In this document: piece by piece, positions 1 to 8,494 of the stretch
How positions within the stretch are numbered: position 1 is the stretch's first letter
Layout: each line of letters opens with the position of its first letter
Source: Hirschia sp964352025
GTDB taxonomy: Bacteria; Pseudomonadota; Alphaproteobacteria; Caulobacterales; Hyphomonadaceae
NCBI GenBank assembly: GCA_964352025.1
Contig: CAYGPZ010000001.1
Location: forward strand, 62,001 to 126,000
Direction of reading: 5' to 3'
Length of the DNA stretch: 64,000 bases
Translations under genes and position numbers: made by a program
Notes under the pieces: model-generated
What the model was told of the DNA's origin: nothing
Seen by the model: only the letters and a program-made list of their open reading frames with translations
The model's database searches: none

Positions 1-744
1 TTGAAGATAAAATACTTCACCTGCATTGGCGTAGGCTAAAGCTTTTTCAGGCGCGTCTAAAATGAATTCACGGTCTGGATATAGTTCCAGCTCCCCGGAA
101 ACGACCCTTCCCCACACTTTGCCTCTTGAGAATTTCTTATCAAATTTAGCCGGCTCTGCCCGAATAAGATCAGCTGGAATCCCCGGAACAGATTTCGTAA
201 ATCCTGGCTCGGGTGAATATCTTACCTCCAATTCAGGTTCAAAATATCCTGTCAGTTTGGAGATGTTTTCTTCAGGTTCAACCGAGAAAGGCGTGAAGTT
301 ATCTTCAAAAACTCTGACAATGTCTTCTTCACTTGCCGCAGAACGAATTTGTTCGCAGGAAGGAAGCCACTCCCCTACTTTACCGCTATAAGGCGCTGAT
401 TTCGATATAAGAGCGTCCGTTGAACGTTTTTCCCACCGTCCACACGATTCTAGAAAAGCTGACCTTGCAGACACAAAGTCTGTTTCCATCCAATTTGGCA
501 TTTGGCTATATGCGAACGGAACTAAGGAAAACCCTTTGTCAGTCGTCAATACAACTGGCTCAGTCGGTCCAGTAATGACCGTTTGAGCTACGGGTTCAGA
601 AGTTTCAACTGGCGTTTGTGTCGTCGTCGCACATCCATATGCCGTAACAGCAAATGTGCCGACTATACTTCCTAAGAAGCTTCGGATACGCCTGCGAGAA
701 GCCAAGCTGGGTCGGATGTTTTTAGAGCGCGCTCGAAAGTCCAT
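1..744 (-). CDS. mltA: Membrane-bound lytic murein transglycosylase A (MltA family), C-terminus outside window
   Basis: Only the N-terminal part is present; the frame is open to base 1. MltA enzymes cleave the peptidoglycan glycan strand, forming 1,6-anhydromuramic ends, from the periplasmic face of the outer membrane. The frame shows an arginine-rich n-region, a hydrophobic stretch and a lipobox-like AYGC, followed by the MltA motif TGYFEPEL and conserved text such as KVWGRVV. The chosen ATG at 744 overlaps the upstream Tim44-like gene by 73 bp; a TTG at 705 gives a shorter, more typical lipoprotein signal and is a real alternative. It follows the Tim44-like gene on the same strand, probably in one transcript. 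The Tim44-mltA pairing is familiar from other alphaproteobacteria. Confidence 0.8.
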   Translation of the reverse strand, partial: MDFRARSKNIRPSLASRRRIRSFLGSIVGTFAVTAYGCATTTQTPVETSEPVAQTVITGPTEPVVLTTDKGFSLVPFAYSQMPNWMETDFVSARSAFLESCGRWEKRSTDALISKSAPYSGKVGEWLPSCEQIRSAASEEDIVRVFEDNFTPFSVEPEENISKLTGYFEPELEVRYSPEPGFTKSVPGIPADLIRAEPAKFDKKFSRGKVWGRVVSGELELYPDREFILDAPEKALAYANAGEVFYLQ

Positions 745-1280
745 ATTTCTTTTGCCGTTCTTAAGTTTTCACCGTCACTCAATTGCGCTTCAAAGGATAC
801 AGATACTTGTCCTGTCTCGCCAGCAATAAGTTCAGCATCTGCAATTTCAGCAGATTTTAGTCGCATGAGACGCAAAGGCTCAGCACCGCTTTGCTCACGC
901 GCATCTATAGCTGAAACATAGGCATCATACACATCGTCAACCAAAAGGTTTGAGAGCGTATCTTTGTCGCCTTCAGCAAACGCTTCAACAATCATTTCAT
1001 ACGCTTTTTTTGCTTTGCGCGTGAATTCAGTCGGCGAAAATGAGGAATCTAAGCGGGAAATCTCTTCCATTCCCGCTGCACCCGGACCGGTAAAAGCAGG
1101 ACGGACATAATTTTCATCAGAAGATTCAGAAGGCTCTCTAGCTGCAACACGATTTTCTGTTGCCTCCTTAATTATAGAAGGAGGTGGTTCAGCACCGGTC
1201 TTTTTTCCTAAAACAGCATAAAGACGCGAAAGTACGAAAACAGCGACAGCTGCAAATATGATAAGTTCTAAGTTTTCCAT
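672..1280 (-). CDS. Tim44/TimA-like domain protein, membrane anchored
   Basis: A 202-residue protein with one N-terminal membrane segment (about residues 4-22), a charged, low-complexity linker, and a C-terminal Tim44-like fold (about 75-195) of alternating helices and strands. The region SEFTRKAKKAYEMIVEAFAEGDKDTL-like in character, just before the fold, is typical of the family. In mitochondria Tim44 tethers the import motor; bacterial homologues are inner-membrane proteins of uncertain role, probably with the domain in the cytoplasm. The gene is divergent from secB across 141 bp and lies upstream of mltA, its 3' end overlapping the mltA start. The position next to secB suggests an envelope or export role, but that is inference. 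Confidence 0.8.
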   Translation of the reverse strand: MENLELIIFAAVAVFVLSRLYAVLGKKTGAEPPPSIIKEATENRVAAREPSESSDENYVRPAFTGPGAAGMEEISRLDSSFSPTEFTRKAKKAYEMIVEAFAEGDKDTLSNLLVDDVYDAYVSAIDAREQSGAEPLRLMRLKSAEIADAELIAGETGQVSVSFEAQLSDGENLRTAKEIWTFERALKTSDPAWLLAGVSEAS

Positions 1281-1421
1281 AACAATTCTTATAATGTATC
1301 AATCCAAATCTTGCCACTTATATATGTAGGTATTCATTAGAATAAAGCCAGATGACTTGTTTGCTCACACAGCTCATGTTAGCTGGCTGTTTAGTTCCCC
1401 GTATATAACGGATGTAAAGAT

Positions 1422-1946
1422 ATGAATGACACGCCCTCACCTGAAGGCCAACCAGTAACTGATCCAGCACAAACAGCTGCGGAATCAGGTCCATCAATTC
1501 GCGTACTTGCGCAATACATAAAAGATTTATCTTTTGAAAATCCCCACCCGCTAACAGCAGGTGCAGGACAGAATGCGCCCGCTATCGAGTTAGGAATTGA
1601 TGTCAAAGCCGAACCTCAACCAGAACAGCCTGGTATTTTTGAAGTCAATTTAAGACTATCAGCTCAAGCTAAACGTGAAGACAAAGTCGTTTTCATCGCA
1701 GAGCTCGTTTATTCAGGATTGTTTGAACTGAGTAATGCACAGCAAGCTGACGTAGAGCCACTATTGTTAATTGAATGTCCAAGACTTCTATTTCCATTCG
1801 CACGCCGCGTAATGGCTGAAGTCACTCGCGAAGGTGGATATCCTCCGCTATTGATCGATCCAATTGACTTTGTAGGGCTTTATCGTGCCCAACGTGCTCA
1901 GGCTGCCGCTGCACAAAACGGCACTACAGACACAGAACAAGCTTAG
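1422..1946 (+). CDS. secB: Protein-export chaperone SecB
   Basis: A 174-residue acidic protein with the SecB fold. After a variable N-terminus it shows the conserved IRVLAQYIKDLSFENP block (about residues 26-41) and the C-terminal block LLFPFARRVMAEVTREGGYPPLLIDPIDFVGLY. SecB tetramers keep secretory precursors unfolded in the cytoplasm and pass them to SecA. ATG at 1422 is the first start in a frame that matches the family length. It is monocistronic, with its own promoter region shared divergently with the Tim44-like gene, and ends at a strong hairpin shared with the convergent dnaQ. Confidence 0.96.
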   Translation: MNDTPSPEGQPVTDPAQTAAESGPSIRVLAQYIKDLSFENPHPLTAGAGQNAPAIELGIDVKAEPQPEQPGIFEVNLRLSAQAKREDKVVFIAELVYSGLFELSNAQQADVEPLLLIECPRLLFPFARRVMAEVTREGGYPPLLIDPIDFVGLYRAQRAQAAAAQNGTTDTEQA

Positions 1947-1960
1947 AATTTATATTTTGA

Positions 1961-1994
1961 AAAGCGATGGACCAAAACCTCCATCGCTTTTTTT
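1961..1994 (+). terminator. Rho-independent terminator after secB
   Basis: An 11-bp perfect stem (1961-1971 with 1980-1990) and an 8-base loop are followed by a T-run to 1994. It lies between the secB stop and the dnaQ stop on the opposite strand; the T-run on the plus side makes it mainly the secB terminator. Confidence 0.85.
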
Positions 1995-2694
1995 ATTGAT
2001 CTAAAATTTTAGTCCAAAGTTGAGTTTCGCCCAACGTCGCCACAAACTCTCTATGGCTAGCATCTTCATCAGCTGTAATGCGTGAAGCCAAAGACGTTGG
2101 TCTTGCTTTTCTTGGCGTCCGTTTAACGAGAACTTCTTCTTTTTTATCGTTTTCATCTTCAAACGCAAAAGAATGAGCGCGTCCGCCCTTAAGTTCTAGG
2201 TAGACGGCAGCCAATAATTGCGAGTCGACGACAGCAGTGTGAACATCACGACTAGCAAGTGAGATATCAAAACGCTTACAAAGTGCATCTAGTGTTGCAG
2301 ACGCGCCCGGAAATTTTCGTTTTGCTATAACAAGTGTATCTACAAACCGATCCTTTGGAAATTCTGATTGCCCTATCCGCCTCATCTCTTCATTAAAGAA
2401 ACCACGGTCGAATTCTGCGTTGTGAGCGACCAAAGGTGCATCGCCGATAAAGTCCAAAAATTCTTGGTATACTGATGGGTCCCCGAAAACCGGTTTTCCC
2501 TGCAACATATCGTCTGTGATTCCGGTAATTCTTATTGTATCTTCACTGACTTTCCGCTCTGGATAAATGAGACGGTGAAATTCTCTACCGGTTGGTAGCA
2601 AATTCTCGATTTCAACAGCACCCAATTCAATGATCCGATCACCATCTCTAGCGCTCAATCCTGTTGTTTCAGTATCAAAAACGATTTCACGCAA
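1993..2694 (-). CDS. dnaQ: DNA polymerase III epsilon subunit (3'-5' proofreading exonuclease)
   Basis: A 233-residue DEDDh exonuclease. The motif FDTETTG (D7, E9) binds the metal ions, HNAEFDRGF carries D96, and HTAVVDSQLL (about 152-161) supplies the catalytic histidine and last aspartate. Epsilon proofreads for the Pol III core with alpha and theta. The basic C-terminal tail would contain the alpha-binding segment. It is the last gene of the minus-strand run ppsR-maf-aroE-coaE-dnaQ, 1 bp after coaE, and is convergent with secB. The coaE-dnaQ pairing next to the origin is common in alphaproteobacteria. Confidence 0.95.
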   Translation of the reverse strand: MREIVFDTETTGLSARDGDRIIELGAVEIENLLPTGREFHRLIYPERKVSEDTIRITGITDDMLQGKPVFGDPSVYQEFLDFIGDAPLVAHNAEFDRGFFNEEMRRIGQSEFPKDRFVDTLVIAKRKFPGASATLDALCKRFDISLASRDVHTAVVDSQLLAAVYLELKGGRAHSFAFEDENDKKEEVLVKRTPRKARPTSLASRITADEDASHREFVATLGETQLWTKILDQ

Positions 2695-2695
2695 A

Positions 2696-3310
2696 TTAGG
2701 AATCCTCTGTCAATTTGGTGCCAGTCTTCAATGTTTGAATAATGTCTCGAACATCCTGTCTAGCCTGATCCATTCCTTGGTTTGTATCAATAATAAAATC
2801 AGCTTTTTTCCGCTTTTCAGCGTCAGGTAGTTGCTTGTTTAGAATGGATTCAAACTTTTCAATAGTCATTCCAGTTCTAGACATAACACGTTGTTTTTGA
2901 ACGTCTTCAGGAGCTGTAACAACGAGTATCTTATCCGCTAGGTTTTCTGATCCAGTTTCAAATAGGAGGGGTATATCTAAAACAACCAGAATAGCTTTTG
3001 CTGAAAGATGTGTGTTTAGGAACTTCTCTCGTTCTGCCTGAACAAGTGGATGAACGATAGCTTCTAATCGCTTCATAGCGTCTCTATCACCGAGGACAAC
3101 TTTTCCTAATTTTTGACGATCGATATTGCCATCTGAGTCTAGTACTCCTGGAAAAACTGTCTCTATTTTTTCGACTGCAGCGCCACCAGCACTGTATAAT
3201 TTATGCACCGCTGCGTCAGCGTCATAGACTGGTATCCCCTCATCCATAAACATCTGAGCAGTCGTAGATTTACCCATGCCTATGGATCCAGTGAGGCCAA
3301 GTATAATCAT
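2696..3310 (-). CDS. coaE: Dephospho-CoA kinase
   Basis: A 204-residue P-loop kinase catalysing the last step of coenzyme A synthesis, ATP-dependent phosphorylation of the ribose 3'-OH of dephospho-CoA. The P-loop GLTGSIGMGKST starts at residue 5; DADAAVHKLY matches the family's acceptor region, and the LID-like segment VMSRTGMTIEKFESIL follows near residue 145. Length is as expected. It starts 1 bp after the aroE stop and ends 1 bp before dnaQ, so these genes are almost certainly co-transcribed. Confidence 0.95.
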   Translation of the reverse strand: MIILGLTGSIGMGKSTTAQMFMDEGIPVYDADAAVHKLYSAGGAAVEKIETVFPGVLDSDGNIDRQKLGKVVLGDRDAMKRLEAIVHPLVQAEREKFLNTHLSAKAILVVLDIPLLFETGSENLADKILVVTAPEDVQKQRVMSRTGMTIEKFESILNKQLPDAEKRKKADFIIDTNQGMDQARQDVRDIIQTLKTGTKLTEDS

Positions 3311-3311
3311 A

Positions 3312-4139
3312 TCAAGCTATCTTTTCGCGGCATAAATTTAACGCGCTTTCGACATCCGGCTTTTTATTGAACCAAAGTTCAAAGGACAAGGCTGCCTGTT
3401 CAACAAGCATTCGAAGCCCATCTTCAGTTTCCCAACCATGATTTTGTGCGTTGGACAAAATAGTTTTTGGAGCCTCTCCGTAAGATAGATCAAAAAATAA
3501 TCTGCCTTTGCCAGTCGGAAACAAAATACTGTCGCCTAATCCAGCTTTCAGACTAATTGCATTTAGAACAATGTCTGATGCATCCATCTTTTCAGCTAAG
3601 TTTCCAAGGTCAGATGATTGGCCGTTTGGCGCTAAATCAGCAATCAACGCATCCGCTTTTTCAATCGTCCTGTTCGCTATTGTTAATTTGGCTCCGCGTT
3701 TATCTAAAATATATGCAACGGCTCGCGCCGCACCACCAGCGCCTATCAATAGGACATTCTTATTTTTCAGATCAATATTTGCGGTTCTAGCCATAAGTGC
3801 GTTGAAAAAACCGTATGCATCAGTGTTATCTGCGCGCCAACCACCTTCTTCAGCTATCAGTGTATTCGCAACACCGATAATTTTTGCATTTTCACTCACA
3901 TTTACAGCAGCGGAAAATGCCTGTTCCTTATACGGCATCGTTACGTTTAGACCTTTGACGCCAAAACGATATAGAGATTCTATGTCTTGCGTTGCAGTGT
4001 CAGTCTGTAAATGGAATTTATTATAAAAAGCATCAATATTTAGCGACTTAAGCCAGAAATTATGAATGTCTGGAGACATAGATTGTTCTATTGGATCTCC
4101 AATAACACCATAGACTAAAGTATTTGAAATCAAACTCAT
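3312..4139 (-). CDS. aroE: Shikimate dehydrogenase (NADP+)
   Basis: It reduces 3-dehydroshikimate to shikimate in aromatic amino-acid synthesis. I take the ATG at 4139, which overlaps the maf stop as ATGA; the longer open frame to 4169 adds ten residues inside maf with no family match. From this start the protein has 275 residues. The shikimate-binding SMSPDIHN lies at residues 20-27 and the catalytic lysine in NVTMPYK at K71. NTDAYGF supplies the paired aspartate, and GAGGAARAVAYIL is the NADP-binding loop. Flanked by maf and coaE in one tight operon. Confidence 0.94.
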   Translation of the reverse strand: MSLISNTLVYGVIGDPIEQSMSPDIHNFWLKSLNIDAFYNKFHLQTDTATQDIESLYRFGVKGLNVTMPYKEQAFSAAVNVSENAKIIGVANTLIAEEGGWRADNTDAYGFFNALMARTANIDLKNKNVLLIGAGGAARAVAYILDKRGAKLTIANRTIEKADALIADLAPNGQSSDLGNLAEKMDASDIVLNAISLKAGLGDSILFPTGKGRLFFDLSYGEAPKTILSNAQNHGWETEDGLRMLVEQAALSFELWFNKKPDVESALNLCREKIA

Positions 4140-4735
4140 TTTTCTATGACACCACGGTCTTGTAGCCAATTCAGCAATTGTATCAATGGAAGCCCCAAAA
4201 TAGAAAAATAGTCGCCTTCTATTTTGCTGAATAATTGGACCCCAGGAGCCTCTAACCTGTATGCTCCCACCGTTGTGAAAGCTAATTCTCCTTCTTGTTT
4301 TAGATAATCATCTAAAAAAGATTCCGAGAAATTACGCATGGTGAGCCTTGGTTTCGTTGAAACCCTCCAAATAGGCTTTCCATTTTCACAAGCGACCAAA
4401 GCAGTTTCCAACGTATGCGTTTTCCCGCGCATTTTCAGAAGATTTGAACGCGCTTCATCCATAGATGTCGGCTTATCAAATTGCTCACCTTCAAGATCTA
4501 ACATTTGATCTGCACCAAGAATGATACCTGGTGTATTCAAAGAAACTTTTATGGCTTTCATTTCCGCCAATGCTTCGGCCTGACGTTGAGTATTTTCTCC
4601 GTCAGCTCGCATAGCCATTTTAATCGCGTCTTCGTCAACCCGAGAAGATACCTGATCAAACTCAAGGCCAGCGCCTCGCATTAAATCTCCGCGCGATTTA
4701 CTCTGAGAAGCAAGAATAAGCTTTGTTTGTTCCAC
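4136..4735 (-). CDS. Maf family nucleoside triphosphate pyrophosphatase
   Basis: A 199-residue Maf/HAM1-like protein. The N-terminal LILASQSKSRGDLM is the Maf substrate loop and ILGADQML holds the conserved aspartate. KGDYFSILGLPL-like text near the C-terminus (EGDYFSILGLPL) is the other family signature. Family members hydrolyse non-canonical or methylated NTPs to monophosphates and some affect septation; which subfamily this is cannot be settled from motifs alone. Its stop overlaps the aroE start by 4 bp, and it begins 11 bp after ppsR. Confidence 0.92.
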   Translation of the reverse strand: MEQTKLILASQSKSRGDLMRGAGLEFDQVSSRVDEDAIKMAMRADGENTQRQAEALAEMKAIKVSLNTPGIILGADQMLDLEGEQFDKPTSMDEARSNLLKMRGKTHTLETALVACENGKPIWRVSTKPRLTMRNFSESFLDDYLKQEGELAFTTVGAYRLEAPGVQLFSKIEGDYFSILGLPLIQLLNWLQDRGVIEK

Positions 4736-4746
4736 ACTTAAACCTT

Positions 4747-5562
4747 TTAACTACGTCGTGATTCGGAAATTGTATTTAGTATGGAAGCAGCTGTTTCTTC
4801 GACTGATCGACGAGAAACATCTATTGTTTTCCATTTCATGCGCGCGAATAGGCGGTTTGCCCAAGTAATTTCCTCACGAACTGAATCTTCAGACGCATAC
4901 GCTGTGTTTGGGTCTTCTTGTATAGATATTAGGCGCTGTCTACGAATATCAACCAATCGTTTTGGTGATATTTTCAGGGCTATAACAAGTGGTGCATTCG
5001 GTCCTAAAAGAATTTCAGGCGGATCTACGCCAGGAACGAGCGGTACATTTGCAGCTTTAATTCCCCTATTCCCCAAATAAACACATGTTGGTGTCTTCGA
5101 AGTCCGACTAACGCCAACCAATGCAACATCGGCATCACCTAAATCATCAACGCCCTGTCCGTCATCGTGCGCCAATGTATAATTAAGCGCTTCAATTCGA
5201 GAAAAGTAACTAGAATCAAGCATATACTGACCAGCAACTGATCTATTTGAACGCATGCCCAAATACCGACTTAAAACGTCAACAGCCGGATCAATGACTG
5301 GCAAAATAGGCGTATGCGTTTGTGTACACCAATCTTCCAGTGTTTTTCTCAGATTTTCATCAGAAATCGTATACAAAACTATGCCAGGGGCGCCTTCAAT
5401 CTCTTGAAGAGCCCTATCCAACTGACGTTGAGAACGAACAAGGTAATAATTATGTTCCAGCGGAGAAACATCTTCAAACTGTGCACATGCTGCTCGCATG
5501 ACCGCATTTAGCGTTTCACCTGTCGAATCTGATAAAAGGTGAACGTTGAAATAGATGTCCAT
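4747..5562 (-). CDS. Pyruvate phosphate dikinase regulatory protein (DUF299, PPRP/PSRP family)
   Basis: A 271-residue protein of the bifunctional ADP-dependent kinase / Pi-dependent phosphorylase family, which switches pyruvate phosphate dikinase or PEP synthetase off and on by threonine phosphorylation. HLLSDSTGETL at the N-terminus and the P-loop-like GVSRTSKTPT near residue 152 are diagnostic, as is ARMKWKTIDVSRRSVEETA near the C-terminus. It is the first gene of the maf-aroE-coaE-dnaQ run, and its start faces the origin-like intergenic region. In Caulobacter the gene at this place beside the origin is the one called RP001 (recalled, not checked). Confidence 0.92.
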   Translation of the reverse strand: MDIYFNVHLLSDSTGETLNAVMRAACAQFEDVSPLEHNYYLVRSQRQLDRALQEIEGAPGIVLYTISDENLRKTLEDWCTQTHTPILPVIDPAVDVLSRYLGMRSNRSVAGQYMLDSSYFSRIEALNYTLAHDDGQGVDDLGDADVALVGVSRTSKTPTCVYLGNRGIKAANVPLVPGVDPPEILLGPNAPLVIALKISPKRLVDIRRQRLISIQEDPNTAYASEDSVREEITWANRLFARMKWKTIDVSRRSVEETAASILNTISESRRS

Positions 5563-5648
5563 ATTTTAGCGGTCGAGCCGTCCTCTACTGATAAAATTCC
5601 TAAAAAGACAAGGAATTACCGAGTTTTACTTAATTTTCCCCAAGAGAC

Positions 5649-5657
5649 TGTGGAAAA
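5649..5657 (-). promoter_or_regulatory. DnaA box, one mismatch
   Basis: TGTGGAAAA, the complement of TTTTCCACA; one base from the consensus TTATCCACA. Confidence 0.5.
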
Positions 5658-5694
5658 CCTGTTAATTGTAAATCTTGGTTAACTTTACTCACCT

Positions 5695-5703
5695 TTATTC
5701 ACA
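5695..5703 (+). promoter_or_regulatory. DnaA box TTATTCACA
   Basis: Matches the TTATNCACA consensus exactly, within the origin-like intergenic region. Confidence 0.75.
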
Positions 5704-5846
5704 ATTCTATCTACAAGTAAGAAAACCTATAAAAATTTTCAGGTTCTTTCCACCAGAATCCCGTTAATTTGGACTCGACTCTGAATTAACCCTTATTAAC
5801 GAAGCTGTTAACCTTAATGAACTGTAATTAAGATTAATGAAGCCAG

Positions 5847-5855
5847 TGTGAATTA
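5847..5855 (-). promoter_or_regulatory. DnaA box, one mismatch
   Basis: TGTGAATTA, the complement of TAATTCACA; one mismatch to TTATNCACA. It overlaps a TTAA half-site, which would bring DnaA and CtrA into competition if both bind. Confidence 0.45.
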
Positions 5856-5879
5856 ATACCGCATTGCTTGTTGATACTG

Positions 5880-5888
5880 TGTGGATAA
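5880..5888 (-). promoter_or_regulatory. Perfect DnaA box TTATCCACA (minus strand)
   Basis: TGTGGATAA is the exact complement of the strong E. coli R1/R4-type consensus. It lies 93 bp before the hemE start. Confidence 0.8.
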
Positions 5889-5980
5889 AAGTTCAAAACC
5901 ATACTTGTCCCCGTTATCAACGGTCTTATCACAATAAAAGAATCTAAACTTAATAAAAGAATTTAAAGGAAAGAGTCTAA

Positions 5981-7015
5981 GTGGCACAGCCTGAAAAAAA
6001 ATTGCTCGAAACGCTAAACGGCAAAATTTATAAATCTCCTCCAGTATGGATGATGCGTCAGGCTGGGAGACACTTACCAGAATATCTCGAACTACGTAGT
6101 CGTGCCAAGGACTTTCTTGATTTTTGCTATTCTCCATCTTTAGCCACTGAAGCAACACTTCAACCTATAAGAAGATACAATATGGATGGCGCCATATTGT
6201 TTGCAGATATTCTCCTAATTTTGGATGCGATGGGACGAAATGTTCGCTTTGTAAAAGGTGAAGGTCCACAATTAGATCCAGCGGCTAGCGCGGCAGACCT
6301 CGATAAATATCCTTTAGAGAAATTGTTGGATCGTATGTCTCCCGTATACGAAACAGTATCTCGTGTGAAAACGCAGTTACCTTCTGAAACAACACTTATA
6401 GGGTTTGCAGGGGCGCCATGGACTGTTGCTGTTTATGCAATTGAAGGAAAAGGCGGAACTGATAAATCCGTTTCCAGATTAAAAGCGTATCAAGAACCAG
6501 AAGATTTAGACGCAATATTGGATATTCTTGTGGAAACAACAGCGTATTATCTGAAAGCTCAAGCTGATGCTGGTGCTGATGTATTGATGATTTTTGATAG
6601 CTGGGCTGAAGGTTTAGCAGAAGACTCGATGCTTAGATTGGTAATTAAACCTACTCAGAAGCTCATACAGCGCGTTCGTGAGCTTGGCGTTACACAACCA
6701 ATCATCGGTTTCCCACGGGGTTCTGGCGCCATGCTGGTGCCTTATGCAGCACAAACTGGTGCTACCGCGGTCGGACTTGATACAGCACTACCTGTCGAAT
6801 GGGTAAATAAGGTACTACCAGAAGGGTTTCCGGTTCAAGGAAATCTTGACCCTTTAAGATTGATTGCTGGTGGAGATGGGATGGATAATCGCATAAGAGA
6901 GATTAAATCAGCTTTTAAGAACCGACCTCACATATTTAATTTAGGTCATGGTGTGACGCCTCAAACACCTATTAAGAATGTTGAACGTGCTGTGCGCGTT
7001 ATTCGAGAAACTTAG
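5981..7015 (+). CDS. hemE: Uroporphyrinogen decarboxylase
   Basis: A 344-residue cytoplasmic enzyme removing four carboxyl groups from uroporphyrinogen III to give coproporphyrinogen III in haem synthesis. The N-terminal signature PPVWMMRQAGRHLPEY carries the conserved arginines; GFAGAPWTVAVYAIEGKG and FNLGHGVTPQTP near the end are further family blocks. Translation starts at GTG 5981 after an AAAGGAAAG ribosome site. The gene directly flanks the origin-like region, as in Caulobacter. hemH follows after 9 bp and hemJ after that, making a three-gene haem operon. Confidence 0.96.
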   Translation: MAQPEKKLLETLNGKIYKSPPVWMMRQAGRHLPEYLELRSRAKDFLDFCYSPSLATEATLQPIRRYNMDGAILFADILLILDAMGRNVRFVKGEGPQLDPAASAADLDKYPLEKLLDRMSPVYETVSRVKTQLPSETTLIGFAGAPWTVAVYAIEGKGGTDKSVSRLKAYQEPEDLDAILDILVETTAYYLKAQADAGADVLMIFDSWAEGLAEDSMLRLVIKPTQKLIQRVRELGVTQPIIGFPRGSGAMLVPYAAQTGATAVGLDTALPVEWVNKVLPEGFPVQGNLDPLRLIAGGDGMDNRIREIKSAFKNRPHIFNLGHGVTPQTPIKNVERAVRVIRET

Positions 7016-7024
7016 GAATTATTA

Positions 7025-8047
7025 ATGCGCGTAGCAGTTGTTTTATTTAATTTAGGCGGTCCTGATAGTTTGGATGCCGTCCAACCTTTTTTGTTTAATC
7101 TTTTTAGCGATAAGGCAATTATCGGAGCACCAAATCCAATACGTTGGATGCTGGCTAAATTTATTTCTTCAACGCGCGCTAATGAAGCCAAAGAAAACTA
7201 CGCAAAGATGGGTGGAGCGTTCCCACTTTTACCGGAAACGCAAAAGCAAGCAGATGCATTGGAAAAATCCTTAAAGGAAAAAGGATTGGATGCACGCTGT
7301 TTCATAGCGATGCGGTATTGGAACCCGTTCACAAATGAAGCGGTAAAGGCCGTAGAGGAGTTCAAACCGGAGAAAACTATTCTCTTGCCGTTATATCCTC
7401 AATTTTCAACGACGACATCGGGATCATCTATCGAAGCATGGAAAAAGGCTGGTGGTACATCGGCGGCAACTATTTGTTGCTATCCAACTGAAGAAAAATT
7501 GATCAATGCCCATGTTGAAAAATTGATTTCGACTTGGAGAGATAGCGGTTCCCCAGATAATTTGCGCGTATTGTTGTCAGCGCATGGATTGCCTAAAAAA
7601 GTTGTTGATGACGGTGATCCATATCAATGGCAAGTCGAACAAACTTGTGCGGCTGTTAAAGACAAGCTCCCAAGCAATTGGGAAGTTGAAATTTGTTACC
7701 AGTCGAAAGTGGGTCCGTTGGAATGGATTGGACCATCTACAGACGATTCCATTAAAAAGGCTGGAGCTGAGGGTAAAAACCTTTTGGTTAGCCCCATTGC
7801 TTTTGTATCCGAACATATTGAAACGCTGGTTGAACTAGACGATGAATATGCTGAACTTGCAGACGAAGCAGGTATCAAAGTTTATTTGCGTGCGCCTGCG
7901 TTGGGAATAGCTGAAGAGTTTATATCCAGTCTGGCATCGCTTGTGAAAAGTGCTGTGCTAAGCAAAACGGATATTTTATCATCCAGTGATACGCGAATTT
8001 GCCCTAAGAATTGGTCGAAATGTCCAAACACTAATTTTGAAGTTTAG
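7025..8047 (+). CDS. hemH: Ferrochelatase
   Basis: A 340-residue enzyme inserting Fe2+ into protoporphyrin IX. VVLFNLGGPDSLDAVQPFLFNLFSD opens the protein in family fashion. The catalytic histidine lies in LLSAHGLPKK, and SPIAFVSEHIETLVELDDEY is the conserved product-release region. The C-terminus ends with RICPKNWSKCPN, a cysteine pair suggesting the [2Fe-2S] type known from Caulobacter; the other ligands would have to be found in the fold. It sits between hemE and hemJ with 9-bp spacers. Confidence 0.95.
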   Translation: MRVAVVLFNLGGPDSLDAVQPFLFNLFSDKAIIGAPNPIRWMLAKFISSTRANEAKENYAKMGGAFPLLPETQKQADALEKSLKEKGLDARCFIAMRYWNPFTNEAVKAVEEFKPEKTILLPLYPQFSTTTSGSSIEAWKKAGGTSAATICCYPTEEKLINAHVEKLISTWRDSGSPDNLRVLLSAHGLPKKVVDDGDPYQWQVEQTCAAVKDKLPSNWEVEICYQSKVGPLEWIGPSTDDSIKKAGAEGKNLLVSPIAFVSEHIETLVELDDEYAELADEAGIKVYLRAPALGIAEEFISSLASLVKSAVLSKTDILSSSDTRICPKNWSKCPNTNFEV

Positions 8048-8056
8048 GATACTGAT

Positions 8057-8494
8057 ATGCCTTATGAATGGTTTCGAGCCGGGCACATTATTTGTGTCAT
8101 AGCCTGGATGGCTGGAATGCTTATGCTGCCGCGTCTAATTGTTTATCGGATAGAAGGCCGTGAAAATCAGCAATTAGTTGAAACTATGGATTTGGCTATA
8201 ACGCGTTTGAGAAAAATTATCCTGACACCCATGATGATTTTGACTTGGGTTTTTGGTTTGACGCTGGCGCATTTAAATTGGGAAAGCTTTAGTGCTCAGC
8301 CCTGGTTCTGGGTTAAGATTGCGAGTGTTGTACTTATATCTGGAAGCCATGGATATTTTATTGGACTGCATAAGAAAGAGATTGCGCAAGGCACTAATAT
8401 GTCGTCCAAAAAGCTTAGGATTCTAAATGAAATACCTTTCCTGTTGGCGATTGTCGCAGTGATAATGGTGGTAGTTGAACCATTTACAATCTAA
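8057..8494 (+). CDS. hemJ: Protoporphyrinogen IX oxidase HemJ
   Basis: A 145-residue inner-membrane protein with about four hydrophobic segments. The N-terminal WFRAGHIICVIAWMAGMLMLPRL contains the invariant histidine and the LPRL motif of the HemJ/UPF0093 family, and TRLRKIILTPMMILTWVFGL holds the conserved arginine and lysine. HemJ oxidises protoporphyrinogen IX to protoporphyrin IX, the step before ferrochelatase. Being directly downstream of hemH fits that function. The 180 bp that follow to rho contain no gene. Confidence 0.92.
   Translation: MPYEWFRAGHIICVIAWMAGMLMLPRLIVYRIEGRENQQLVETMDLAITRLRKIILTPMMILTWVFGLTLAHLNWESFSAQPWFWVKIASVVLISGSHGYFIGLHKKEIAQGTNMSSKKLRILNEIPFLLAIVAVIMVVVEPFTI

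Larger units (their letters stand above)
5563..5980. other. Probable chromosomal replication origin (Cori-type), ppsR-hemE intergenic region
   Basis: These 418 bp hold no gene. They are A+T-rich and contain one perfect DnaA box (5880-5888), one TTATTCACA box (5695-5703) and two one-mismatch boxes. There are 13 TTAA motifs, the half-site of the cell-cycle regulator CtrA, some spaced 6 or 8 bp apart (5786-5799 and 5796-5811). GANTC sites, the CcrM methylation target, occur at 5756, 5772, 5777, 5940 and 5973. In Caulobacter the origin lies in exactly this place beside hemE, bound by DnaA and CtrA. Nearby parAB and parS agree. No exact TTAA-N7-TTAA full CtrA site was found. The hemE promoter must also be here. 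Confidence 0.8.

Noticed and set aside
5563..5980. Full CtrA binding sites TTAA-N7-TTAA
   Set aside because: Every pair of TTAA motifs was checked; spacers of 6, 8, 13 and others occur but none of 7.
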